Shown: positions 1 through 6,173, counted from the stretch's first letter. The stretch: 8,326 nt of DNA from Pseudomonadota bacterium (GCA_021779655.1 JAJYAF010000072.1:1-8326), one strand, 5' to 3'. Made by a program: numbers and translations. The notes: generated by a model from the letters alone, not told the origin.

Positions 1-152
1 ATCTGCCGGTAGGCGGAAAGCCCGTCGGTTTCATAGGCCTTAAGGGAAATCGCATCGGCAATCAGGCCGCGCGCCGGCAGCAGCTGGGCCAGGCCCGCGA
101 TGATCTCCTCGCGCACCGCAAGGATTTCCTGTTTCGGCGCCGGTTGTCGCAT
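1..152 (-). CDS. glcD: FAD-linked glycolate oxidase subunit GlcD-like, N-terminal part (cut by window edge)
   Basis: Only the first 50 codons are inside the window. The peptide starts MRQPAPKQEILAVREE and ends ...LKAYETDGLSAYRQ. The segment AYETDGLSAYR matches the conserved N-terminal stretch of glycolate oxidase subunit GlcD (E. coli has PYECDGLSAYR), just before the FAD-binding type-4 domain. GlcD is the FAD subunit of glycolate oxidase, which converts glycolate to glyoxylate; related D-2-hydroxyacid dehydrogenases share this start. The ATG at 152 has an AAGGAA ribosome-binding site about 6 nt upstream. The gene lies downstream of the rpmJ terminator, so it probably has its own promoter, but I could not identify one. 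The FAD and substrate domains lie outside the window, so the exact substrate is inferred from the N-terminal motif only. Confidence 0.8.
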   Translation of the reverse strand, partial: MRQPAPKQEILAVREEIIAGLAQLLPARGLIADAISLKAYETDGLSAYRQ

Positions 153-214
153 GGCATTTCCTTGGTACCGGAGAACGCTTCAAAACCGAAATTGCCCCAT
201 TCAAGCCGTTTTGC

Positions 215-243
215 AATAAAAAACCCGGCTGATCGCCGGGTTT
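215..243 (-). terminator. Rho-independent terminator of rpmJ
   Basis: A perfect 9-bp stem (AAACCCGGC at 221-229 with GCCGGGTTT at 235-243) closes a 5-nt loop. Read on the minus strand, the stem is followed by TTTTTTATT, a proper U-tract. Its direction fits the end of the rpmJ transcript and separates it from glcD. Confidence 0.85.
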
Positions 244-270
244 GGCAAACAAATCGACCTGCGGATTCAG

Positions 271-342
271 CCCCCTGGGTTTAACCCCCTTGGGTTTAAC
301 CCCCGTGGATAACCCCCGTGGACTTAACCCCCGTGGACTTAA
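271..342 (-). repeat. Degenerate 15-nt tandem repeat array in the rpmJ 3' region
   Basis: Five head-to-tail units lie between the rpmJ stop and its terminator: 271-284 (14 nt), 285-299 (15), 300-312 (13), 313-327 (15) and 328-342 (15). The last two are identical, CCCCCGTGGACTTAA on the plus strand. Each unit starts with five C, so the rpmJ transcript strand carries five G5 runs spaced 8-10 nt apart. That spacing allows a long-loop G-quadruplex, or alternative hairpins between GGGTTTAA and TTAAACCC. The stretch is not protein coding: the one open frame across it is out of register with rpmJ and runs on into glcD. Confidence 0.85.
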
Positions 343-353
343 CCCTTGGAGGG

Positions 354-479
354 TCAGCCCTGCCGGGCCTTCATGCGCGGATTCTTTTTGTTGATGACAT
401 AGACCCGGCCATGGCGGCGAACGACCCGGCAATTCTTGTCACGTGTTTTGGCTGATTTCAAGGAGTTACGTATTTTCAT
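354..479 (-). CDS. rpmJ: 50S ribosomal protein L36 (short, zinc-free form)
   Basis: This 41-residue gene is the smallest ribosomal protein, a component of the large subunit that binds 23S rRNA. The protein begins [16 protein letters not shown] and ends [16 protein letters not shown], the family pattern (MKVRNSLKSLK..., RVYVINK..., KARQG). Only one cysteine is present (Cys17), so the zinc ribbon of the C+ type is missing. This is the C-minus paralogue form, common in Alphaproteobacteria as the only L36. It is a monocistronic minus-strand gene. The ribosome-binding site is weak (GAGC region). A consensus -35 box lies upstream and a strong terminator downstream, with an unusual repeat array between the stop codon and the terminator. 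Confidence 0.95.
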   Translation of the reverse strand: MKIRNSLKSAKTRDKNCRVVRRHGRVYVINKKNPRMKARQG

Positions 480-518
480 GCTGGGCTCGCGAACATCCAC
501 ACGTTAATTCGGTGGCGG

Positions 519-547
519 GATATGCGTCGATGCGTCATAACTGTCAA
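519..547 (-). promoter_or_regulatory. Putative promoter of rpmJ
   Basis: On the minus strand there is a perfect -35 hexamer TTGACA (547-542), a 17-nt spacer and a loose -10, CATATC (524-519). Transcription would start near 512 and give a leader of about 33 nt before the rpmJ ATG. The -35 is convincing and the -10 matches only three of six consensus bases. Confidence 0.4.
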
Positions 548-703
548 CCCGTGGCAGTCCACTGGCAACCCCATGGCAGCCAGGAAGATGCTCGGCGCCG
601 GCATCACTGTCATGAAAACGTCATTCGCTTTGTTGCCGGGAGGATTGTTCATAGCGCCGTTTATCTGAGGTCCGGTTCGCCGATTCCCTGGAGCGCTCGC
701 GTG

Positions 704-1453
704 ATGAAAATCAGTTTCGTGGTCCCCGCCTATAATGAAGAAGCGCTGCTCACCCGCTCGCTGCCTGCCCTGCGCGAAGAAATCCTGCGCAACGGGCTGG
801 TCATCGGCCGTGATGCGGAAATCATCGTGGTCAACAACGCCAGCACCGACGGCACGCGCGAAGTGGCCGAGGCAATCCCCGGTGTCACCGTGGTTGAAGA
901 GCCGCGCAAGGGCCTCGTGCAGGCGCGCTGGTGCGGATTCGAGGCGAGCCAGGGTGAACTGATCGCCAATATCGACGCCGATACCATCATCCCGCGAGGC
1001 TGGCTGAAAGAGGCGCTCGCCCAATTCGCGCGCAACCGCGACCTGGTGGCGCTGTCCGGTCCCTATATCTATTACGGCGTGCCGCGCCGGGTGAACCTGG
1101 TCGTCGGCCTGTATTACCGCATGGCCTTCTGCATCTATCTTTTCAACCGCTTCGTGCTGAATGTGGGTTCCATGCTGCAAGGCGGCAATTTCATCGTAAA
1201 GCGGGAGGCGATGCTTAAACTAGGCCAACCCAGCTTGCGCTTCAGCTTCTACGGCGAGGACACGGACATGGCCCGGCGGCTCAGCAAGGTCGGCGGCGTG
1301 AAATTCACCTTCCGCCTGCCCGCGCAATCCTCCGGACGCCGGCTCGTGGGCGAGGGCGTGCTTACCATCGGCCTGCGCTACTCCATGAATTTCTTCTGGG
1401 CCACCTTCCGCAAAAAACCCTTCACCGAAGCCTGGCAGGATATCCGGGAGTAA
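704..1453 (+). CDS. Family 2 glycosyltransferase (GT-A fold)
   Basis: The 249-residue protein is a predicted GT2 enzyme that would transfer a sugar from a nucleotide-activated donor to an acceptor that the sequence does not reveal. Motifs in order: VVPAYNEE (6-13) at the first nucleotide-binding strand, NNASTDGT (44-51), the metal-binding DxD as DAD (91-93), a hydrophobic stretch at about 130-155 that could lie on or in the membrane, GGNFIVKREAML (160-171), and the acceptor-side ED in YGEDTDMARR (183-192). No QxxRW motif of processive synthases is present, so it is probably non-processive. I chose ATG 704 because the GT-A fold begins directly there. GTG 701 is possible, and a GGAG at 690-693 serves either. 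The open frame extends upstream to 443 but would run antisense into rpmJ. No other envelope or polysaccharide genes are nearby. Confidence 0.85.
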   Translation: MKISFVVPAYNEEALLTRSLPALREEILRNGLVIGRDAEIIVVNNASTDGTREVAEAIPGVTVVEEPRKGLVQARWCGFEASQGELIANIDADTIIPRGWLKEALAQFARNRDLVALSGPYIYYGVPRRVNLVVGLYYRMAFCIYLFNRFVLNVGSMLQGGNFIVKREAMLKLGQPSLRFSFYGEDTDMARRLSKVGGVKFTFRLPAQSSGRRLVGEGVLTIGLRYSMNFFWATFRKKPFTEAWQDIRE

Positions 1454-1463
1454 CCCCGCTCCT

Positions 1464-1509
1464 CCCCCCATTGCCTGCCCCCCCCTGCCTGCCCCCCTGC
1501 CTGCCCCCC
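1464..1509. repeat. C-rich short tandem repeat (G-quadruplex-capable on the minus strand)
   Basis: Four pure C runs (1464-1469, 1478-1485, 1492-1497, 1504-1509; lengths 6, 8, 6, 6) are separated by 8, 6 and 6 nt. The last two spacers are the same TGCCTG. The array lies just after the glycosyltransferase stop and before the next gene. The minus strand is a strong G-quadruplex candidate, the plus strand an i-motif candidate. Runs like these are prone to copy-number and length slippage. Confidence 0.8.
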
Positions 1510-1510
1510 A

Positions 1511-1539
1511 TTGACGGAGAAATCGCCGCGCCGCATGTG
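1511..1539 (+). promoter_or_regulatory. Possible promoter of the small membrane protein-puuB pair
   Basis: TTGACG (1511-1516) matches five of six -35 bases. A 17-nt spacer leads to CATGTG (1534-1539), which is a poor -10. Start near 1546 would give a leader of about 20 nt before ATG 1566. Alphaproteobacterial -10 boxes are often loose, but this remains a weak call. Confidence 0.25.
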
Positions 1540-1565
1540 CTGACGCAACTTAAAAAGGCATGTGC

Positions 1566-1979
1566 ATGACAAGCCGCGTCTCGTTCAGCCGGATCGGTTT
1601 TTTGCTCACGGCGTTTCTGCTGCCGGGACTGGCCGGCACCTTCGCCAGCTTCTCCATCCCGGCCCCGGCGGTCGATGCCATGCATCAGGAAGCGGCGCTG
1701 GAGGCGCTCCTGGCAGCGGAAAACACGCCGGGCGAGAACGCCGCGCTCGCCAACCTGGCGGATTCCGTCGATCCCGACACCGCCGCCATCATCACCCGGG
1801 GCGGCGCGCCGCTGGATGCGCGTATCCGCGCGGCGCGCGCCAACATGCTCCGGGAGGTCGTGGCGCAGGCCCGGGCGGCGGCTTTCCGGATCCGGTTGAT
1901 GGTGATCACCATGACCGTTCTGGGCGCGGCCTTCGGCGTGGTACTGCTTTCGCCGACGGGAGAGGGAACAGAACCATGA
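1566..1979 (+). CDS. Unrecognised small protein with two predicted membrane segments, coupled to puuB
   Basis: I do not recognise a family for this 137-residue protein. Residues about 10-32 (IGFLLTAFLLPGLAGTF...) form a hydrophobic segment that could be a signal anchor or signal peptide. Residues 36-108 are an Ala-rich, probably helical region with mixed charge, including EAALEALLAAE and ARIRAARANMLREVV. Residues about 111-129 (LMVITMTVLGAAFGVVLLS) form a second hydrophobic segment, followed by a short acidic tail. A hairpin topology with the helical part in the periplasm is plausible. ATG 1566 is preferred over ATG 1560 because AAGG (1555-1558) is spaced 7 nt from it. The stop TGA overlaps the puuB start as ATGA (1976-1979), so the two are probably translated together. 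No catalytic motif is visible, and a role linked to puuB rests on position only. Confidence 0.7.
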   Translation: MTSRVSFSRIGFLLTAFLLPGLAGTFASFSIPAPAVDAMHQEAALEALLAAENTPGENAALANLADSVDPDTAAIITRGGAPLDARIRAARANMLREVVAQARAAAFRIRLMVITMTVLGAAFGVVLLSPTGEGTEP

Positions 1980-3256
1980 CGGCCGAACACGTTGCCTCCT
2001 ACTACGCGGCGACCGCCCATGACGATGCCGCGCGAGCGCCGCTTCAGGAACACCTCACCGCGGATGTCTGCGTCGTCGGGGCCGGTTTCACCGGAATTGC
2101 CGCCGCGCTTGAACTGGCCGAGCGCGGCTATTCGGTCGTCGTGCTGGAGGCGGAGCGTGTCGGCTGGGGCGCCTCGGGCCGGAACGGCGGACAAATCGTC
2201 AATGGCTACAGCCGCGATCTGGACGTCATCGCCAAACGCTACGGCGCCGCCGCCGGCCGCGCCATAGGCGGCATGGCCATGGAGGGCGGCGATATCATCC
2301 GGGAGCGCGTGCATAAATACGGCATCGCCTGCGACCTGGTGGATGGAGGCATGTTCGTCGCCGCCACGCACAAACAAATGCGCAGGCTGGAAGATCGCAA
2401 ACGCCTCTGGGCCGGATATGGCTACGAGGATTTCACGCTGCTGGACAAGGCCGGCCTGGCCGCGCATGTCGCAAGCGAACGCTATGTCGGCGGGCTGCTC
2501 GATCATCGCGGCGGCCATCTTCATCCTCTCAACCTCGTGCAGGGAGAGGCGGCCGCGCTGGAGCGGCTTGGCGGCCGGGTGTTCGAGGGTTCTCGCGTGA
2601 TCTCCTGGCAAGTCGGCGAACAGCCGGTTGCGCGCACGGCGCGGGGTGAGGTGAAGGCGAAATCCCTGATCATCGCCTGCAACGCCTATATCGACGGCCT
2701 GGCGCCGGAATTGCGCGACCGGATGATGCCGGTTTCCAGCCAGGTTCTCGCCACCGAGCCGCTCGGTGAGGCGCATGCCAGGCGCTTGCTGCCATCCAAT
2801 GTCTGCGTCGAGGATATGAATTACGTACTGGACTACTACCGCCGCACGCCGGATCACCGGCTGATCTATGGCGGTGGCGTGGTCTATGGCGGGCAGGACC
2901 CGGAGAGTATCCGCGCGAAAATCCTCCCCCAGATGCTGAAGACCTTTCCGGACTTGCGGGACGCACGGATCGATTTCGCCTGGAGCGGGAATTTCGCCCT
3001 CACCCTCACGCGGTTTCCCCAGATCGGCCGGCTCGGGCCGCATATCTATTTCTCCCATGGCTGTAGCGGCCATGGCGTCACCACCACGCATCTGCTCGGC
3101 CGGCTGCTGGCGGAAGTGATTTCCGGTAATTCGAGCCGCTTCGGCATCCTGGCAAACCTGCCCTATTTCCCCTTCCCCGGCGGCAAATATCTCCGGGTGC
3201 CGCTCACCGTGCTTGGCTCCTGGTATTACCGGGCGCGCGATGCGCTCGGGCTTTGA
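1976..3256 (+). CDS. puuB: Gamma-glutamylputrescine oxidase (FAD-dependent amine oxidase)
   Basis: PuuB oxidises gamma-glutamylputrescine to gamma-glutamyl-gamma-aminobutyraldehyde, ammonia and H2O2, the second step of the Puu putrescine pathway. The 426-residue protein is collinear with E. coli PuuB as I recall it and of the same length. Visible motifs are the Rossmann dinucleotide site GAGFTG (35-40) with the ribose-binding Glu58 in VVLEAE, the family block GWGASGRNGGQIVNGYSRD (63-81), LLDHRGGHLHPLNL in the middle, VEDMNYVLDYYRRT and YGGGVVYGG in the second half, and a closing SGHGVTTTHLLGRL and FPGGKYLRVP. It belongs to the DAO fold. Start: ATG 1976 with AGAGGGAA upstream, overlapping the preceding gene by 4 nt; the open frame before it is the other gene's shadow. 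puuA, puuC and puuD are not next to it, so the substrate could be another glutamylated or free polyamine. Confidence 0.88.
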   Translation: MTAEHVASYYAATAHDDAARAPLQEHLTADVCVVGAGFTGIAAALELAERGYSVVVLEAERVGWGASGRNGGQIVNGYSRDLDVIAKRYGAAAGRAIGGMAMEGGDIIRERVHKYGIACDLVDGGMFVAATHKQMRRLEDRKRLWAGYGYEDFTLLDKAGLAAHVASERYVGGLLDHRGGHLHPLNLVQGEAAALERLGGRVFEGSRVISWQVGEQPVARTARGEVKAKSLIIACNAYIDGLAPELRDRMMPVSSQVLATEPLGEAHARRLLPSNVCVEDMNYVLDYYRRTPDHRLIYGGGVVYGGQDPESIRAKILPQMLKTFPDLRDARIDFAWSGNFALTLTRFPQIGRLGPHIYFSHGCSGHGVTTTHLLGRLLAEVISGNSSRFGILANLPYFPFPGGKYLRVPLTVLGSWYYRARDALGL

Positions 3257-3847
3257 TCAGGCCAGGCGGCGCGCCCGCATGGCGGTGGCGAGCGTGCCTT
3301 CATCCAGCACTTCAAGGCTGCCCCCCATCGGCACGCCCTGCGCCAGGCGCGAGACGGGGATGTTGAATTCCTTAAGCTTCTCCACCAGAAAATGCCCGGT
3401 CGTGGCGCCCTCGACCGTCGCGGAAAGCGCCAGAATGATCTCGCTGGGCGGTTGCCGCCGGATACGCCCGATCAGCCCCGCGATCGCCAGATCCTCCGGC
3501 CCGCGCCCGGCCAGCGCGGAGAGGGTGCCGCCCAGCACCTGATACCGCCCGCGATACACATGCGTGCGCTCGAACGCCCATAAATCAGCGACTGTTTCGA
3601 CCACGCAGATCGTGTCCTCACGGCTGGTGGCGACGCAGATCGTGCAGGGATCGAGACTGTCCAGGTTTCCACAGATCGTGCAGGTCCGCACCGTGTTCGC
3701 GGCGGCCCGGATCGCGTCGGCCAGCGGCAGCAGACGCGTCTCGCGCTCGCGCAGCAGCCGCAGCACGATGCGCCGCGCGCTGCGCGGACCAAGCCCGGGC
3801 AGTTTCGCGAAAAGATTGATCAGATGCTCAAGTTCAGGGCCGCCCAT
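3257..3847 (-). CDS. recR: Recombination mediator RecR
   Basis: RecR works with RecO (and RecF) to load RecA on SSB-coated single-stranded DNA at gaps. The 196-residue protein has the full domain order: helix-hairpin-helix LPGLGPRSARRI (16-27), a zinc finger with Cys56, Cys59, Cys68 and Cys71 (CTIC-x8-CTIC), a TOPRIM domain beginning TICVVE (79-84) with Glu84, the segment SATVEGATT (142-150), and the C-terminal tail. The length is normal. ATG 3847 is the only sensible start, since no ATG, GTG or TTG lies in frame in the short gap upstream; its ribosome-binding site (GAGG, about 12 nt away) is weak. It is the last gene of dnaX-ybaB-recR, 72 nt after ybaB. Its TGA directly abuts the TGA of convergent puuB, leaving no room for a terminator between them. 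Confidence 0.97.
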   Translation of the reverse strand: MGGPELEHLINLFAKLPGLGPRSARRIVLRLLRERETRLLPLADAIRAAANTVRTCTICGNLDSLDPCTICVATSREDTICVVETVADLWAFERTHVYRGRYQVLGGTLSALAGRGPEDLAIAGLIGRIRRQPPSEIILALSATVEGATTGHFLVEKLKEFNIPVSRLAQGVPMGGSLEVLDEGTLATAMRARRLA

Positions 3848-3919
3848 TTGCGGGAGAAGCCTCAGCCGCGGCGGGAAAGCGGGTTGGTCACCGATTGGCC
3901 TTGTGCCTGCGCCGTTTGG

Positions 3920-4243
3920 TCAAAATGGCAGCTTCATATCGGGGGGCAGCGCCAGGCCGCCGGTGGCATTGCGCATCTCACTCTCCCTCAGCGCATCCAG
4001 CTTGCTCTTCGCATCGTTATGCGCGGCGATAATCAGATCCTCAAGCATTTCCGTTTCCGCCGGATCGGCGAGCTTCGGATCGATTTTCACCGATTTCAGC
4101 ACGCCCTGGCCATTGATGACCATGCGCACAAGCCCCGCGCCGGCAACGCCCTCCACCGTCGCGGCATCCAGCCGCTCCTGCATCTCCTGCATCTTGCGCT
4201 GCATTTGCGCGGCCTGCTTCATCAGGCCGGACAGGTTTTTCAT
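3920..4243 (-). CDS. ybaB: YbaB/EbfC family nucleoid-associated protein
   Basis: The 107-residue protein is a small DNA-binding dimer that coats the nucleoid. It shows the family layout: an N-terminal long helix [25 protein letters not shown] typical of the dimer tweezers (described here as residues 1-25), then a beta sheet with [18 protein letters not shown] and SVKIDPKL, then the C-terminal helix with [12 protein letters not shown]. Length is standard. The ATG lies only 3 nt after the dnaX stop, and its strong ribosome-binding site (GAGGAGGAG) is formed by the last three dnaX codons, so translation is probably coupled. The dnaX-ybaB-recR order is conserved across bacteria and links the protein to replication and recombination. 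Confidence 0.96.
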   Translation of the reverse strand: MKNLSGLMKQAAQMQRKMQEMQERLDAATVEGVAGAGLVRMVINGQGVLKSVKIDPKLADPAETEMLEDLIIAAHNDAKSKLDALRESEMRNATGGLALPPDMKLPF

Positions 4244-4246
4244 CGC

Positions 4247-6115
4247 TTACTCCTCCTCGGTATAAGGGTCATCGGATGGCGCGGCGCCTGCCGCAAGCTC
4301 CGACCAGTCCGGCGGGGATTCCATTGCCGGCTCCGCTTCTCGCGGTATCTCAAGGCGGGCGCCCGGAAAAATTGCAAGAATGGCCTGCACCAGCGGATGA
4401 CTTTCCGCGTTACGAAGCGTCTTGGCCTCGGCCGCGCGCGCCATCTCCTCGATCGAGGGTTCACCCGGCGCCTGGCTCAGCGCGATCGTCCAGCGCCGCT
4501 GTGTATGGGTTTCCAGCAGGGCGGAAAGCCGTGGGATAAAATCGCGCGGCGCCCCCGGCTCCAGCCGCAACTCGATGACCGGCGGCGCGAACCGCACGAG
4601 ATGAACCGAGTGCCGCAAATGCGCGTACAGCATCACGTCGTGCCGCGCGCCCGCAAGGGCGACGATATCGTGGAACGTCATCGCGCGTGGCGTGGCATCC
4701 GGCACGATAGGCTCGGGCGCCAAGGCCGCCATGGCACTCCCGGCTTTGGCCGCCAGGGTGGCCAGATTCCTGGCCGGCGCCGCGTCAGAATTCAAAGCCT
4801 CGGAGCCTGCCGTACCGGGGTTTCCGATATTCTGATTCTTAGCCATTTCAGCTTCAAGTTTCTTTAACAGTTCCGCCGGGGGGGGCAGGTCCGCCACGTG
4901 ACAGAGGCGGATGAGGATCATCTCCGCCGCGGCACGTCTGTCCGGCGCATGTTCCACCTCCGCCACGCCTTTGAGCAGCATCTGCCAGAGCCTGCCGAGC
5001 CAGGGAATGGAAAGCGCGTTCGCCAGATCAAGCCCGCGCGTACGTTCCATCTCCGGCAAGGCGCCGCCGGCCGCCAGCGCCGGGGCCGCCTTCAGCCGTG
5101 TCAGCAAGTGGGCAATGCCCAGCAAATCGCCGAGCAACAAGCCGGGATCGGTGCCGCGCTCATACGCGGCATCGGATATTTTAAGCGCCTCGGCGGCATT
5201 GCCGGCCACCAGCGCGTCCATCAGGTCGAACACCTGGGAACGGTCGGCAAGCCCCAGCATTTCCGCCATCATCGCGGCCGAGATTTCGGCATTTTCCTCG
5301 GCGCCGCGAGCGATCGCCTGGTCCAGCAATGAAAGCCCGTCCCGCACCGAGCCATCCGCCGCGCGCGCGATATGATCGATCGCTTCCGGCTCGATCCGGA
5401 TATTTTCGGCCTGCGCGATCTTCGTGAAATGCAGGGCGAGCTGCGCCATCGGAACCCGCCGCAACTCGAAGCGCTGGCAGCGCGAGAGCACGGTCACCGG
5501 CACCTTGCGGATTTCCGTGGTGGCGAAAATGAACTTAACGTGCGGCGGCGGCTCCTCCAGCGTTTTCAGGAGCGCGTTGAAGGCATTGCGGGAGAGCATA
5601 TGCACTTCGTCGATGATGAAAACCTTGATGCGCGCGGAAAGCGGACGGTAGCGCGTGGCCTCGATGATCTCGCGCACATCGTCCACGCCGGTATTGGAGG
5701 CGGCATCCATCTCCACCACGTCCGGATGCCGATCGGCGAGGATGGCAACGCAATTCTCGCACACCCCGCAAGGATCGGCCGTCGGGCCGCCCTTGCCATC
5801 CGGGCCGATACAGTTCAGCGCCCGCGCCAGAATGCGCGCGGTGGTGGTTTTGCCCACACCGCGCACGCCGGTGAACATGAAGGCATGCGCGATGCGGTTC
5901 ATCGCAAAGGCATTGCGCAGGGTGCGCACCAACCCATCCTGGCCAATGAGATCACTGAAGTTCACCGGCCGGTATTTGCGCGCCAGCACCCGATACGCGG
6001 CGGCCTGTTCCGCCGGCGCCGGCTCGTCGCCGAACAGGGAAGGTCCGGAGAAAGGCGCCGCTTGCGGCGGCGCCGCAAGCTCGCCCGCGGGTTCATCTCC
6101 AAACAAGCCCGGCAT
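4247..6115 (-). CDS. dnaX: DNA polymerase III subunit tau (and probably gamma)
   Basis: DnaX is the AAA+ motor of the clamp loader; full-length tau also ties the loader to polymerase and helicase. The 622-residue protein has a Pro/Ala-rich lead (1-40) holding LFGDEP twice (4-9 and 28-33), the box YRVLARKYRP (41-50), Walker A GVRGVGKTT (83-91), four zinc cysteines (102, 116, 119, 122), Walker B VFIIDEVH (165-172), and the SRC motif (211-213). The collar domain ends near residue 410, followed by a linker and the alphaproteobacterial C-terminal domain (about 470-600), ending DPYTEEE. The start is ATG 6115 with AAAGGTGA upstream; GTG 6130 is an alternative. A longer open frame reads through ffs and is not real. 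Codons 411-413 contain a C8 run with stops close by in both other frames, which could make a gamma form of 416-420 residues. Confidence 0.97.
   Translation of the reverse strand: MPGLFGDEPAGELAAPPQAAPFSGPSLFGDEPAPAEQAAAYRVLARKYRPVNFSDLIGQDGLVRTLRNAFAMNRIAHAFMFTGVRGVGKTTTARILARALNCIGPDGKGGPTADPCGVCENCVAILADRHPDVVEMDAASNTGVDDVREIIEATRYRPLSARIKVFIIDEVHMLSRNAFNALLKTLEEPPPHVKFIFATTEIRKVPVTVLSRCQRFELRRVPMAQLALHFTKIAQAENIRIEPEAIDHIARAADGSVRDGLSLLDQAIARGAEENAEISAAMMAEMLGLADRSQVFDLMDALVAGNAAEALKISDAAYERGTDPGLLLGDLLGIAHLLTRLKAAPALAAGGALPEMERTRGLDLANALSIPWLGRLWQMLLKGVAEVEHAPDRRAAAEMILIRLCHVADLPPPAELLKKLEAEMAKNQNIGNPGTAGSEALNSDAAPARNLATLAAKAGSAMAALAPEPIVPDATPRAMTFHDIVALAGARHDVMLYAHLRHSVHLVRFAPPVIELRLEPGAPRDFIPRLSALLETHTQRRWTIALSQAPGEPSIEEMARAAEAKTLRNAESHPLVQAILAIFPGARLEIPREAEPAMESPPDWSELAAGAAPSDDPYTEEE
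4854..4885 (-). promoter_or_regulatory. Putative slippage / frameshift site for DnaX gamma (C8 run plus stops in both other frames)
   Basis: The dnaX coding strand has eight consecutive C (4885-4878), read as CCC CCC CC(G) for Pro411-413. With one extra C, or a -1 ribosomal slip on C CCC CCG, the frame reads GGTVKET and stops at TGA (4856-4854), giving 420 residues. With one C lost it reads RRNC and stops at TAA (4866-4864), giving 416 residues. Both products keep the AAA+ and collar domains and lose the tau tail. The position equals that of the gamma end in E. coli (about 431 residues). The site is directly seen; its use is inference. Confidence 0.5.
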
Positions 6116-6142
6116 GCGGCGGAAAATCACCTTTGGCTGATG

Positions 6143-6160
6143 GCCGCGGCAAGGCGCGGC
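6143..6160 (-). other. GC-rich hairpin between ffs and dnaX
   Basis: A 6-bp perfect stem (GCCGCG with CGCGGC) closes a 6-nt loop, about 14 nt after the 3' end of the SRP RNA. No U-tract follows, so it is a poor terminator. It could mark 3' processing of the RNA while transcription continues into dnaX. Confidence 0.3.
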
Positions 6161-6173
6161 GGGTTTGCGGGGT

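Noticed and set aside
271..342. CRISPR-like array
   Set aside because: Units are 13-15 nt and directly adjacent without unique spacers, so this is a plain tandem repeat.
443..703. N-terminal extension of the glycosyltransferase frame
   Set aside because: The GT-A fold starts at MKISFVVPAYNEE, and the extension would overlap rpmJ and has no family likeness.
1562..1975. Extension of the puuB frame upstream of 1976
   Set aside because: It overlaps the small membrane protein gene in another frame, and PuuB has its normal length from ATG 1976.
1685..3091. Long open frame of 468 codons on the minus strand
   Set aside because: It lies antisense to puuB, whose plus-strand product matches a known family over its whole length. 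Long antisense frames are common in GC-rich genes.
3824..4867. Plus-strand open frame of 347 codons
   Set aside because: It is antisense to ybaB and dnaX, both firmly identified, and shows no family motif.
4247..6115. Classical A AAA AAG frameshift heptamer in dnaX
   Set aside because: I found no such heptamer near the linker; AAAGAAA is the nearest and does not fit the X XXY YYZ form. The C8 run is the better candidate.
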